Positions 6,338-14,270 of a stretch of DNA of 20,247 nucleotides are shown one piece after another. The position numbers and the translations under genes are program-made. A model generated the notes under the pieces. It worked only from the letters and a program-made list of their open reading frames with translations, did no database searches and was not told where the DNA came from. Positions within the stretch are counted from its first letter, which is position 1, and each line of letters begins with the position of its first letter. The DNA is from Gp6-AA40 sp036802945 (GTDB lineage Bacteria > Acidobacteriota > Vicinamibacteria > Vicinamibacterales > UBA2999), in NCBI GenBank assembly GCA_036802945.1, contig DAIRVG010000108.1, forward strand, positions 1 to 20,247, read 5' to 3'.

Positions 6338-7540
6338 ATGAGAGCCCAACTCTTCGCAACGCGTCTTTTCGTCGTAGCGATCCTCGCCGTGACTTCGACC
6401 GCGACCGCACAGACGACAAACGACCTTTTCGAGCCCGGCACACTGAACGATCTGCGACTGTTCATGAACTCCCGGGATCTGCAGCAGTTGCGGGACACCT
6501 TCGAGGAGAACACGTATTACCAAGCCGATCTCGAGTGGCGTGGTATACGAGTGCGCAGCGTGGCGATCCGGTCGCGCGGCCATGCCACCCGCGACCCCGT
6601 GAAGCCGGCGCTGAGAATCGACTTCGATCGCTATGTGGACGGCCAGCGCTTTCTCGGGCTCAAATCGCTGATGCTCGACAATCTCTGGCAGGATGCGACG
6701 CTCGTCCGCGAAAGCGTCACGATGGCGCTCTTTACGAAGCTCGGTCAGCCGGCCCCGCGCGAAGCCTTTACGCGGCTCTTCATTAACGATGTCTACCAGG
6801 GCGTCTACACCAGCGTCGAAGCGATCGATTCCGACTTTCTGTCTCGCGCGTTCGGTGATGCCGGCGGATATGTGTTCGAGTACCAGTGGCAGAGTCCCTT
6901 CGCCGGCGAGTTCCTGGGGCAGTCTCTCCAGCCGTACAAGGTGCGATTCAAGCCAGAGAGCCATGCACTCGAGGACGACACGTCTCTGTACTCGCCGCTC
7001 CATGATCTCTTTCTGGAGGTCAACCAGCCCGAGTCGGCCACATGGCGCGAGTCGGTAGAACGTTACCTGGACATACCTGGTTTCCTCACGCACGTTGCTG
7101 TCGAAACGTTCGTGTCCGAGCTCGACGGTCTGCTTGGTTTCTGGACGATGAACAATTTCTACGTCTATCGGCCAACCGGATCAACGCGTCATTACTTCCT
7201 GCCCTGGGACCGCGATAGATCTTTCCAGACGATCGAGTCTTCGGTCATGTTGCGGGCAGACGAGAACGTTCTGCTCCGCCGTCTGCTCGAGCATCCAGAC
7301 CTGCGCGCCTTTTATCTGCAGGCGCTCGAGACCTGCGCCGGTGTTGCCAGTCAGAACGGATGGCTGGAACAAGAGATTGTGGCAAGAGCGGACCTCATTC
7401 GCGCAGCGGCGTACGCGGACAGTCGCAAGAGTCATTCGAACGAGGAATTCGAAGGAGAGATCGGGTTTCTTCAGACCTTCGCGCGCGTCCGTCCCGGCAT
7501 CGTGCTCGCCGAGGTCGAGCGGCTCAAACGGGAGCCGTAG
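6338..7540 (+). CDS. CotH-family kinase-like protein, exported
   Basis: The protein has 400 residues with a signal peptide (residues 1-24, ending ATAQ). Hallmarks of the CotH family follow: the fold's start near LFMNSRDLQQL, SRGHATRD, a helix-rich section with LMLDNLWQDATLVRE, LFINDVYQGVYTSVEAID (148-164), and the closing MNNFYVYR...HYFLPWDRDRSF (271-296), where WDRD supplies conserved acidic residues. CotH of Bacillus spores is an atypical protein kinase that phosphorylates coat proteins. Bacterial homologues outside spore formers are common and mostly uncharacterised. The length is close to the core family. Export would place the kinase in the periplasm, where ATP is scarce, so the phosphate donor or even kinase activity is open. 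It is coupled to the porin gene by a six-base gap. Confidence 0.85.
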   Translation: MRAQLFATRLFVVAILAVTSTATAQTTNDLFEPGTLNDLRLFMNSRDLQQLRDTFEENTYYQADLEWRGIRVRSVAIRSRGHATRDPVKPALRIDFDRYVDGQRFLGLKSLMLDNLWQDATLVRESVTMALFTKLGQPAPREAFTRLFINDVYQGVYTSVEAIDSDFLSRAFGDAGGYVFEYQWQSPFAGEFLGQSLQPYKVRFKPESHALEDDTSLYSPLHDLFLEVNQPESATWRESVERYLDIPGFLTHVAVETFVSELDGLLGFWTMNNFYVYRPTGSTRHYFLPWDRDRSFQTIESSVMLRADENVLLRRLLEHPDLRAFYLQALETCAGVASQNGWLEQEIVARADLIRAAAYADSRKSHSNEEFEGEIGFLQTFARVRPGIVLAEVERLKREP

Positions 7541-7616
7541 TGGGAGGCGATCCGCTCGACGCGAGGAAATTCTTCGACTATTCTGAGTTGATGAACTTGC
7601 CCATCAGGGACACACG

Positions 7617-8078
7617 ATGACCTTACGGGCGGGATTAATCATCGCCGCAACAACAGGCATCGCGGTGACGATCGCCATTGTTTCAGGGTCGATCGTCAGG
7701 CCAGTCGCCGCGCAAGCCCCGAAGAGCGTGTGGGACGGCGTCTTCAGCGATGAGCAGGCTGCCCGCGGCAAGAAACTGTACGTGACCAGCTGCAGCAGTT
7801 GCCACATGGAAGGCCTGCAGGGCGCCGATTTGGCCCCGGCGCTGAAAGGCGAGGACTTCGTCTTGCGATGGGCGGGTTTCTCAATGCAAGACATGTTCAA
7901 CACGATCTCGACGACAATGCCGTCGGACGACCCTGGAAAACTTAGTCCCCAGGTATACGCCGACATCGTCGCGTATCTTCTGCAGGTGAACAAGTTTCCG
8001 GCCGGTCACGACGAGCTCAAGCCTGACGCGCCGTTGCTGAAAGGCATCGCGATTACCCCAAAAACGCCGGCACCGTAA
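7617..8078 (+). CDS. Secreted or membrane-anchored monohaem cytochrome c
   Basis: The protein has 153 residues with a hydrophobic N-terminus (residues 5-27, ending VAAQ), which may be cleaved. One class I cytochrome c domain follows: haem site CSSCH at 59-63, axial Met101 in TTMPSD, and the usual closing helix VYADIVAYLLQVNKFP. It is an electron carrier whose partner is not obvious. ATG 7617 has AGGGA about eight bases upstream. The MBL-fold gene follows after 22 bases, so the two are likely cotranscribed. Cytochromes of this form often accompany periplasmic PQQ or molybdenum dehydrogenases, but none is adjacent on this side of the gap. Confidence 0.85.
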   Translation: MTLRAGLIIAATTGIAVTIAIVSGSIVRPVAAQAPKSVWDGVFSDEQAARGKKLYVTSCSSCHMEGLQGADLAPALKGEDFVLRWAGFSMQDMFNTISTTMPSDDPGKLSPQVYADIVAYLLQVNKFPAGHDELKPDAPLLKGIAITPKTPAP

Positions 8079-8100
8079 AAACGCAGGACGAGGAGATCTG

Positions 8101-9150
8101 ATGTTGAAGAAGTGCGTCGCCGGAATGGCCGTTGCCGTATGCATGACGGCCGCAATGCAGCCGCACCTCGAGGCCCAGGGACGCGGCGGTCGGGGCGGAC
8201 GCGGCGGCGAAGCAGGCGATCCTACCGTTCCGACCGAGAAACAATGGACGGAGTCGGCCGAAGCGCAGCGGCATGTCGCCGCCGCGATGAAGCTCGCGGG
8301 AACGGATCTCCTTCCTCAGGCAAAGATGTTCTGCACGGCGACCGGACCGTTGCGCCTCGCGCTCGCAAGGCAGGCGGCGGGGCTCCCACCCGTCCCGAAC
8401 ACCGTCATCGAACCGACCAGGGTCTTTGACAATCTGTACTTCATCGGGATGACCTCTCAGAATGCCTGGGCGATCACGACCAGCGCGGGGATCATCCTGA
8501 TCGACACGATGAACAGCACGGAAGAGGCGCGTGACGTCCTCGTCCCGAGCATGAAGAAGGTGGGTCTCGACCCCGCGCAAATCAAGTTCATCGTCATTTC
8601 CCACGGGCATCCGGGACAGACTGACCACACCGGCGGCGCGTCGTACTTCCAAAAGACGTACGGCGCCAAGGTGCTGATGAACCCTGCGGACTGGGCCCTG
8701 GTCGGACCCGCCCAGCGGCCGGAGCGGCCGTTGGCGACGCCTGACATGGAAGCGTCCGACGGTCAGAAGCTGACACTAGGCGATACGACCCTCACGCTGG
8801 TTCACCTGTTGGGCCACACGCCGGGAACGATGGGAGTCATCGTGCCGGTGAAGCTGCGAGGCACTCCGCATGCGGTGATCGTCATGGGCGCATCGCAGAT
8901 GCCCACGCCTGAAGCCCTGCGCCAGTTCGAGCACGTCTTCAACGATTTCGCGCGGCCGCTGAAAGTCGAGGCCGCGGTCAACATGCACGCGCAGGGTCTC
9001 CAGGACGACTTCGCTCAGCTCGAGACGATTCGGCGCGACCCGAACGGCCCGAACCCGTACCTCTATGGCCCCGAACGGTTCGGCCGGTTCATGTCGATCA
9101 TCGTGGAATGCGGGAGAGCGCGGCTCGCCGCGATGGGCAAGGTCGTGTAG
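8101..9150 (+). CDS. Secreted metallo-beta-lactamase-fold hydrolase with altered metal motif
   Basis: The protein has 349 residues. A signal peptide (1-25) is followed by an RGG-rich stretch (GRGGRGGRGG, 27-36) and the MBL fold: DNLYFIGMTSQNAWAI and IILIDT (131-136), then SHGHPGQTDHTGG (167-179), then LLGHTPGTMGVI (His239) and a late His296 in NMHAQG. The normal motif is HxHxDH. Here HGH (168-170) and DH (175-176) are separated by PGQT, three residues longer than usual, yet all the ligand types are present. The substrate cannot be told from sequence; related secreted proteins are often annotated as MBL-fold hydrolases or lactamases. ATG 8101 has GAGGAG at ideal spacing. The stop is directly followed by a heptad-repeat hairpin. 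Confidence 0.85.
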   Translation: MLKKCVAGMAVAVCMTAAMQPHLEAQGRGGRGGRGGEAGDPTVPTEKQWTESAEAQRHVAAAMKLAGTDLLPQAKMFCTATGPLRLALARQAAGLPPVPNTVIEPTRVFDNLYFIGMTSQNAWAITTSAGIILIDTMNSTEEARDVLVPSMKKVGLDPAQIKFIVISHGHPGQTDHTGGASYFQKTYGAKVLMNPADWALVGPAQRPERPLATPDMEASDGQKLTLGDTTLTLVHLLGHTPGTMGVIVPVKLRGTPHAVIVMGASQMPTPEALRQFEHVFNDFARPLKVEAAVNMHAQGLQDDFAQLETIRRDPNGPNPYLYGPERFGRFMSIIVECGRARLAAMGKVV

Positions 9151-9240
9151 AACTCAATTCCCAACACCCAACTTCCAACTCCCAAGGCGTAGGGCCCGAT
9201 TCTTCTTGGGAGTTGGGAGTTGGTGATTGGGAGTTTAGAG
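9151..9240. repeat. Long imperfect inverted repeat of (AACTCCC) heptads, likely bidirectional terminator
   Basis: The left arm 9151-9186 contains heptads of the form AACTCCC/AACTTCC, and the right arm 9205-9240 is its imperfect reverse complement. Of 36 positions 28 pair, the innermost 12 (CTTGGGAGTTGG) perfectly, around an 18-base loop. It begins at the base after the MBL stop and ends 12 bases before the stop of the convergent phosphatase gene. In RNA from either strand it would form a long stem, so it may terminate both transcripts. The arm's GGG runs could also form a G-quadruplex on one strand. Heptad repeats of this type are, as I recall, dispersed in genomes of this kind, which I cannot confirm here. 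Confidence 0.75.
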
Positions 9241-9252
9241 CTCCCTATCTCA

Positions 9253-10386
9253 CTATTGGATTCGAAGCACCCGGGCGGTCATAAGCGTGAGATCGTCTGT
9301 CTGAGGATGACTTCCGAGATGACGAGCCAGGTCCGCGAGAATGGCATCGAGTAATTGCCCACCGCCGCCGGCATGTCGCTCGATCGCCGCCTCGATGCGA
9401 TTCTCTCCAAACTCATTGTCTCCAACCAGGGCTTCGGAAATGCCGTCGGTATACAAGAGGAGTTGATCTCCTTCTTTAATCGGTACAATCAGCCGCTCCC
9501 ATCGTGACGCGGGAAGCGCCGGCGAGACAATCGGGCCCGTGCTTTCAAGGCGTGCGGTGCGGTGATCGTCTGCCCAGAGCAGGCCCGCCGGATGACCCGC
9601 GTTGACGTAAACCAGCCGGTGCTCCTCGGCTGCCACAACAGCCGCCAGCAGCGTCACAAACCGCTCGGAACCGAGATCCATCAGGGTGTTCCACACCCGG
9701 TCCACTACGCACAGCGGTTCGTAGTCGTCCACATGCGACGCGCGAAATGCGGACTTCACAATGCCGGTCAGCATTGCGGCCGAGGCACCGTGCCCCGACA
9801 CATCGGCGATGAGCAGCGCGGTGTGTCCCGAGCGGTCCACGGCATAGTCGTAGAGATCGCCGCCCAGCTCTGAGCAGGGCGTGTACCGGCAACAGATCGC
9901 GAGTCCCTTCGTGACCACTTCGGGCGCTGGTAACAGTCCCTGCTGAAACACGCGGGCGGCCGAAAGCTCATTCTTCATCCGCTCCACATGTCGCTGGTTT
10001 TCCTCGCGATGCCACCGAAGCTCGAGACAGCGCTCGACGAGCGTTTTCAGCAGCTCTTTATCGAATGGCTTCTGAATGAAATAGAAAGCATGTCCGCGGA
10101 TGGATCGGATCAGTTTCTCGTCCTGATCTTCAAGGCTGCCCGTCATCAATATGACATCGAGCTCCGGCTGTTGAGATTTCAGGCGGGCCATCAGTTCGAA
10201 CCCATCAAGTTCCGGCATACGGATATCGAGAATGGCGAGCTGAGGTTTGAACTCCACTGCGAGGGAAATCGCATCGGTCGACGATCCGGTGCCGATGACT
10301 CGATGTGGGCCGCTCAGCACCCGTTCGACCGCGCGGAGCATGCCCGGTTCATCATCCACCACCAGAATGCGCGACTGCTTGATCAT
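9253..10386 (-). CDS. Response regulator fused to a PP2C/SpoIIE-type Ser/Thr phosphatase
   Basis: The protein has 377 residues. The receiver domain (about 1-120) has the acidic pair Asp11-Asp12, phospho-acceptor Asp54 (LAILDIRMPE), Thr82 and Lys106 (QKPF). A linker helix (about 121-150) leads to an RsbU/SpoIIE-type PP2C domain with its metal-site motifs: GGDLYDY (Asp177), DVSGHG (Asp195), DGISEA (Asp314) and QTDDLT (Asp364). Such proteins dephosphorylate an anti-sigma-factor antagonist when the receiver is phosphorylated and so drive partner switching. No antagonist or anti-sigma gene is in the window, so its target lies elsewhere. ATG 10386 overlaps the stop of the histidine kinase gene by four bases (ATGA), which marks the pair as cognate. 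Confidence 0.92.
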   Translation of the reverse strand: MIKQSRILVVDDEPGMLRAVERVLSGPHRVIGTGSSTDAISLAVEFKPQLAILDIRMPELDGFELMARLKSQQPELDVILMTGSLEDQDEKLIRSIRGHAFYFIQKPFDKELLKTLVERCLELRWHREENQRHVERMKNELSAARVFQQGLLPAPEVVTKGLAICCRYTPCSELGGDLYDYAVDRSGHTALLIADVSGHGASAAMLTGIVKSAFRASHVDDYEPLCVVDRVWNTLMDLGSERFVTLLAAVVAAEEHRLVYVNAGHPAGLLWADDHRTARLESTGPIVSPALPASRWERLIVPIKEGDQLLLYTDGISEALVGDNEFGENRIEAAIERHAGGGGQLLDAILADLARHLGSHPQTDDLTLMTARVLRIQ

Positions 10387-12083
10387 GCCTGGGACATTTG
10401 CGGCATTTGCGGCACTGAAGCAAACGGAATGGCGACGTCGACATGGGTTCCCTTGCCGAGCTCGCTCTGGAGGCTGATGCTTCCTCCGGCTTCCCAGAGA
10501 ATTGAGCGACAGATCGCCAGCCCCAGGCCGTTGCCGTCGGCCTTCGTCGTGAAAAACGGCTCGAGTACCTTTGGCAAGTTCTCAGGAGCGATTCCGCATC
10601 CGGTGTCCCCGATCGAAATGTTCACACCGTTCAGATCGGGCTCCGCGTGCACAGAAATGTCGCCTCCCTGGCGACTCGCCTGGCGCGCGTTGGTGAGCAG
10701 ATTGAGAAGGACCTGCTCCAGATCGCTCTGCGCGCATGCGACCGCGGGAAGATCATCGGGAATTCCGACGATCAGATTGATTCCACGACGATCCATCCCG
10801 TTCTTGAGAATGGACAGCGCGATCTCGAACGCTGCTCGCACGTGCCCGTTGCGGGTCCGTCGAGCGCTCCCTCTCGCAAAGGCGAGCATCCCGCCAAAAA
10901 TGCGACGACAGACCTGCAGGGACCGTTGAACCTGCTCGAGGTCTTCCGAATAGACCGAAGGGTCCAGCTGGCCCTGTTTGAGATCGTCCTGCATCTGCTG
11001 GATCAATGGCAGCATTGATCCGAGGGCGTTGTTCACATCGTGCGCCACACTTCGAGCCAGTTCCGCCATCGCGTGTTTCCGCTCGGCGGTCAAGACCCTC
11101 GCTTCCAGCGACTCCGTGCGATTCAGGATGTCGATGGCGACCGCGGCCTGGGATCGAAAGTGTTCCACCAGTTCCGCGTCGTACGGCGTCAACCTCCCCG
11201 GATTTCGGGCAGCGACCTTCAAAACGCCGAACACGCCAGCTCGCGTGACCAGCGGAGCGCAGAGAATGGAGCCTTCTCTCAGATCCTCGCCGCTGCTGCC
11301 CCGGCCGTTGTAATCGAGCAACTCGGCCAGGCGCGCCACCGGTCGCCCCGTCCACTCGTGCCAGTTTTCGCCGCGTCGATCGAAGCCATGTATTTGTCCC
11401 GACTGCAGCATCATTCTCACGTCGTCGTCGAGCGTGAGCTGGAGGCCGATCCGCTGGCTCTTCGCCTTCGTCCAGGCTATCTGCTCCGCCACCAACTGGA
11501 GCCCATCGTCGCCACTTTCGCGGATCAACAATGCCGACGAATGATCGTAGCGCGTGAGAGAACGAAGCCCATCCAGGATCTGGTAGAAGAGATCCTTCGG
11601 ATGGACCGGATGGATCTGCTCCATGATTTTCCTGTCGATGCGATCGCGAACGCCCAGCATGCGTTCGCGGTCCATCGACTGGATGGCTTCAGACGTGAGT
11701 GCTGCGATGCGGGTGAGAAGACGCCCGTCCTCCTTGTCGTACGAACGTTCCGGGCGCACAAAGGCCATCGCCGCCCATCCTTTTCCGCGGCGCTGCAGGG
11801 GCCTGATCAGTAACTCGCTACCAATCGCCGGATGCTCGTATCGTATGAAACGTGCGAGCAGATCCAGATCCCACGGGGTATCGTCTGGAATTGCTACGAG
11901 GAGCTTCGCCGCCGGCCGGCCGCTTTGAACTGCGGCGATGCAGCCCTGGCGGGCACCCAGGAATTCGCTTGTGTCCCGGAGCGCTTGCCGAAGCGCTTTT
12001 TGCGGATCCTGCATGTGCTTGAGCTGTCTCGACAACCTGTCGAGCAGCTTGAGGAACTCGAGTTCCCGGGCCTGAGACAGCAT
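10383..12083 (-). CDS. Soluble GAF-domain sensor histidine kinase
   Basis: The protein has 566 residues and no membrane segment or signal peptide. It has two GAF-like regions (about residues 25-135 and 165-320). The dimerisation/phospho-acceptor helix contains the H-box His348 in ARSVAHDVNNALG, and a HATPase domain follows with N-box NLLTNARQAS (Asn461, Asn465), G1 DTGCGIAP (Asp493), F-box PFFTT and G2 GNGLGLAIC. It should autophosphorylate on His348 and pass the phosphate to the receiver of the next protein. The signal is probably a cytoplasmic small molecule bound by GAF. ATG 12083 follows GGAG at seven bases. The gene starts 28 bases after the stop of the haem-protein gene and overlaps the response-regulator ATG. 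Confidence 0.92.
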   Translation of the reverse strand: MLSQARELEFLKLLDRLSRQLKHMQDPQKALRQALRDTSEFLGARQGCIAAVQSGRPAAKLLVAIPDDTPWDLDLLARFIRYEHPAIGSELLIRPLQRRGKGWAAMAFVRPERSYDKEDGRLLTRIAALTSEAIQSMDRERMLGVRDRIDRKIMEQIHPVHPKDLFYQILDGLRSLTRYDHSSALLIRESGDDGLQLVAEQIAWTKAKSQRIGLQLTLDDDVRMMLQSGQIHGFDRRGENWHEWTGRPVARLAELLDYNGRGSSGEDLREGSILCAPLVTRAGVFGVLKVAARNPGRLTPYDAELVEHFRSQAAVAIDILNRTESLEARVLTAERKHAMAELARSVAHDVNNALGSMLPLIQQMQDDLKQGQLDPSVYSEDLEQVQRSLQVCRRIFGGMLAFARGSARRTRNGHVRAAFEIALSILKNGMDRRGINLIVGIPDDLPAVACAQSDLEQVLLNLLTNARQASRQGGDISVHAEPDLNGVNISIGDTGCGIAPENLPKVLEPFFTTKADGNGLGLAICRSILWEAGGSISLQSELGKGTHVDVAIPFASVPQMPQMSQA

Positions 12084-12111
12084 GCGCGGCTCCGAGCCAG
12101 CAGCCGGCGTC

Positions 12112-14256
12112 CTACTTCGCCAAAGGGGTCGGACGCAGCTGCAGTTTGATCACCTTGGCCCTCGTGCCCCTTCCGCCTTCCAGGTGCCACGGCGTTCGGT
12201 TGGCAGAGGTCGTCCACAATCCCTTCCCCTTCCATCCCGCCCTCGGATCATCGACTCGACCGTCGATCTGCTTGACGAAGAATCCCATTGGATAGGGGAC
12301 GCGCAACGTAATCCATTTCCCGTCGCGCAGGAAGAGCAGAGAGTCTGAAAGGTTGCCGGTGGCAATGGGAATGTTCTTGCCCAGCCCGAACGTGTCGTAC
12401 TTGTCCACCCAGTTGTAATAGTTGGAATCTGCGGCGGCTGACTCCGGGTTGCCCTTGAAGTTCGGCCCCGGCACCGGGTAGAAGGACCAGCCTTCCTGGC
12501 ATTGCTGCCCGGTCGCCATCGGCCCGTTGAGCGGCCCCTTGCATTTCCGCCGGTCGAAGCTGGCGTAGTGCCCGCTTGCCAGAACTGTCCAGAACACGCC
12601 GTCGGCGTCAACATCCATTCCGCGGGGGTTGTACCCGGCACCTGGAACCCGTCCGTACGGCACCTCATAGATTTCCGCCAGCGTCGTCGTCGGCGGGTTC
12701 GGTCCCGGAACGACGCGGACCGCGGCGCCGGGGAAGGCGTTGACGTTCCCCCAGACGGAGCCATCGACCGGACTTACAGCGATGCCGTAGAAGCTCGCCT
12801 CGATCCGCTTGTCCTTCGTCGGATCGACCGGATCGTCGGGCTCCACCCATGCGTCCTGCCTGCCGTTGCCGTTCGTGTCGAGAATGAGGGGCGCCCAACC
12901 CTGCGCTTTCTGCTGATCGCCGGTCTCGTCGAGAATCCTCGTGTTGACCCAACCCGCTACACCACCCTCACCGGACCAGAGTGTGTTATCCGCATCGTGG
13001 GCAAAGTTGAGGTGGAACGTGCCGAAGCAGGTATCCACGATCGTGAACTTCTTCGTCTTCTGGTCGTAGACCGAGTACTGCCTGCCGCTGGTATTAAGTG
13101 GGAACAGCTTCGCCGAGGGGTGGCTGGAGCCCTCTTTACAGAACGCCGGATTGGCTGGCGGGCGGGCCCGCGACGTGTTCCACAGCCGCCCTTTCTGATC
13201 CATCACGTTGCTGTGTGTGATGACTCGGCTGACCCAGTAGACCTCGTCACCCCAGTACGGCGAAGGTCCTCCGTTCCGTGTCGCTACCGGAGGCATTGCC
13301 GGGTCGAGCACCGGAATGGTCAGCTGGCTCGCTGAGTTACTCGCGGGATCCAGGATGCTCATGTGATCCGAGCTCATCTCGTGCACGCCGTACACCGGAC
13401 CGTTCGCGTTGACGCGCGGGTTCCGCTTGTCGCTGGCCACCGAGTCGTGGAAGTATTCGCGCGCGTCAGCCCAGTCCCACTGGGTCACGACGATGTTGCG
13501 CTCGACGCCCTGTGGACGCGGCGGCGCCTCCCGCGGATACTCGCCGGCGGCGATGCGGTCGGTCCAATCCGCGTACATCTTCAACACGCGCTCTTTGCCG
13601 AACCGGTTCGTGTAGGCGTACATGTTGCCGCCGCCGTCGATGCCCGACTTCAGGCGCGCATCCCATGCTGCAATCGAGGAATCGAAGGTGCCCAGGCTCG
13701 GCGGGATCTCCCGCGTCGCCTTGTTGCCGATCTGGTGACAGGGCGTGCAGCTGGTGGTCTTGATGTTGTTAATCCACTGGGCCTGGCTTCGCATCGCCTG
13801 CGAAATGCCGTTGCCGTTGGGACCCGTGCCGGGAAACTCGCTCTTATCCGGCAGATTGACCAGCGCGTACCAATAGTTCGCCGGATAGTACTCGGCCGCC
13901 GCGCGCGGACTCGGCGCAATGACTGCCGTGAGGTTCATCGTCCGGCCCGGCGCACTCTGGACCTTCGGCGAATCCACGAGACCGTATCCGCGCACCCAAA
14001 GGTTGTAATTCGCCTTCGGCAGGTCGGGTACCACGTAGCGGCCTTGATCGTCGGTCACGACGGTCCTGCTCATTTTTGTGGGCAGGTCGACGGTCTCCGC
14101 GATCACCCAGACCCCGGCCTCCGGACCCTTTGTGCTGGTGACCACGCCGCCGATGTCGTCGTTATCGATCGAGACTGCGCTCCCGACCTGTGCTGTGGTT
14201 CCAGCCATGGACATAGCGAGCCACACCGCGACACCAACGCCAAGCATTTGTTTCAT
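12112..14256 (-). CDS. Exported carboxypeptidase-regulatory-like domain and haem-site protein
   Basis: The protein has 714 residues: a signal peptide (about 1-23), a carboxypeptidase-regulatory-like Ig fold (about 33-112, with VVTDDQGRYVVPDLPKANY), a single cytochrome-type haem site CTPCH (170-174), then a long C-terminal region (about 250-714). That region has repeats such as GDEVYWVSR, HDADNTLWSGEGG, YGIAVSPVDGSVWGNV and RGMDVDADGVFWTVL, which suggest a beta-propeller related to Vgb-like lyases. The combination is familiar from Acidobacteriota, but I know of no assigned function. I chose ATG 14256 because AAAGGA stands seven bases upstream and the signal begins there. GTG 14274 (overlapping the previous stop) is the alternative. 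It is in the middle of the operon, downstream of the alpha/beta hydrolase and upstream of the kinase. Confidence 0.8.
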   Translation of the reverse strand: MKQMLGVGVAVWLAMSMAGTTAQVGSAVSIDNDDIGGVVTSTKGPEAGVWVIAETVDLPTKMSRTVVTDDQGRYVVPDLPKANYNLWVRGYGLVDSPKVQSAPGRTMNLTAVIAPSPRAAAEYYPANYWYALVNLPDKSEFPGTGPNGNGISQAMRSQAQWINNIKTTSCTPCHQIGNKATREIPPSLGTFDSSIAAWDARLKSGIDGGGNMYAYTNRFGKERVLKMYADWTDRIAAGEYPREAPPRPQGVERNIVVTQWDWADAREYFHDSVASDKRNPRVNANGPVYGVHEMSSDHMSILDPASNSASQLTIPVLDPAMPPVATRNGGPSPYWGDEVYWVSRVITHSNVMDQKGRLWNTSRARPPANPAFCKEGSSHPSAKLFPLNTSGRQYSVYDQKTKKFTIVDTCFGTFHLNFAHDADNTLWSGEGGVAGWVNTRILDETGDQQKAQGWAPLILDTNGNGRQDAWVEPDDPVDPTKDKRIEASFYGIAVSPVDGSVWGNVNAFPGAAVRVVPGPNPPTTTLAEIYEVPYGRVPGAGYNPRGMDVDADGVFWTVLASGHYASFDRRKCKGPLNGPMATGQQCQEGWSFYPVPGPNFKGNPESAAADSNYYNWVDKYDTFGLGKNIPIATGNLSDSLLFLRDGKWITLRVPYPMGFFVKQIDGRVDDPRAGWKGKGLWTTSANRTPWHLEGGRGTRAKVIKLQLRPTPLAK

Positions 14257-14270
14257 CCCGGGTCCTTTCT

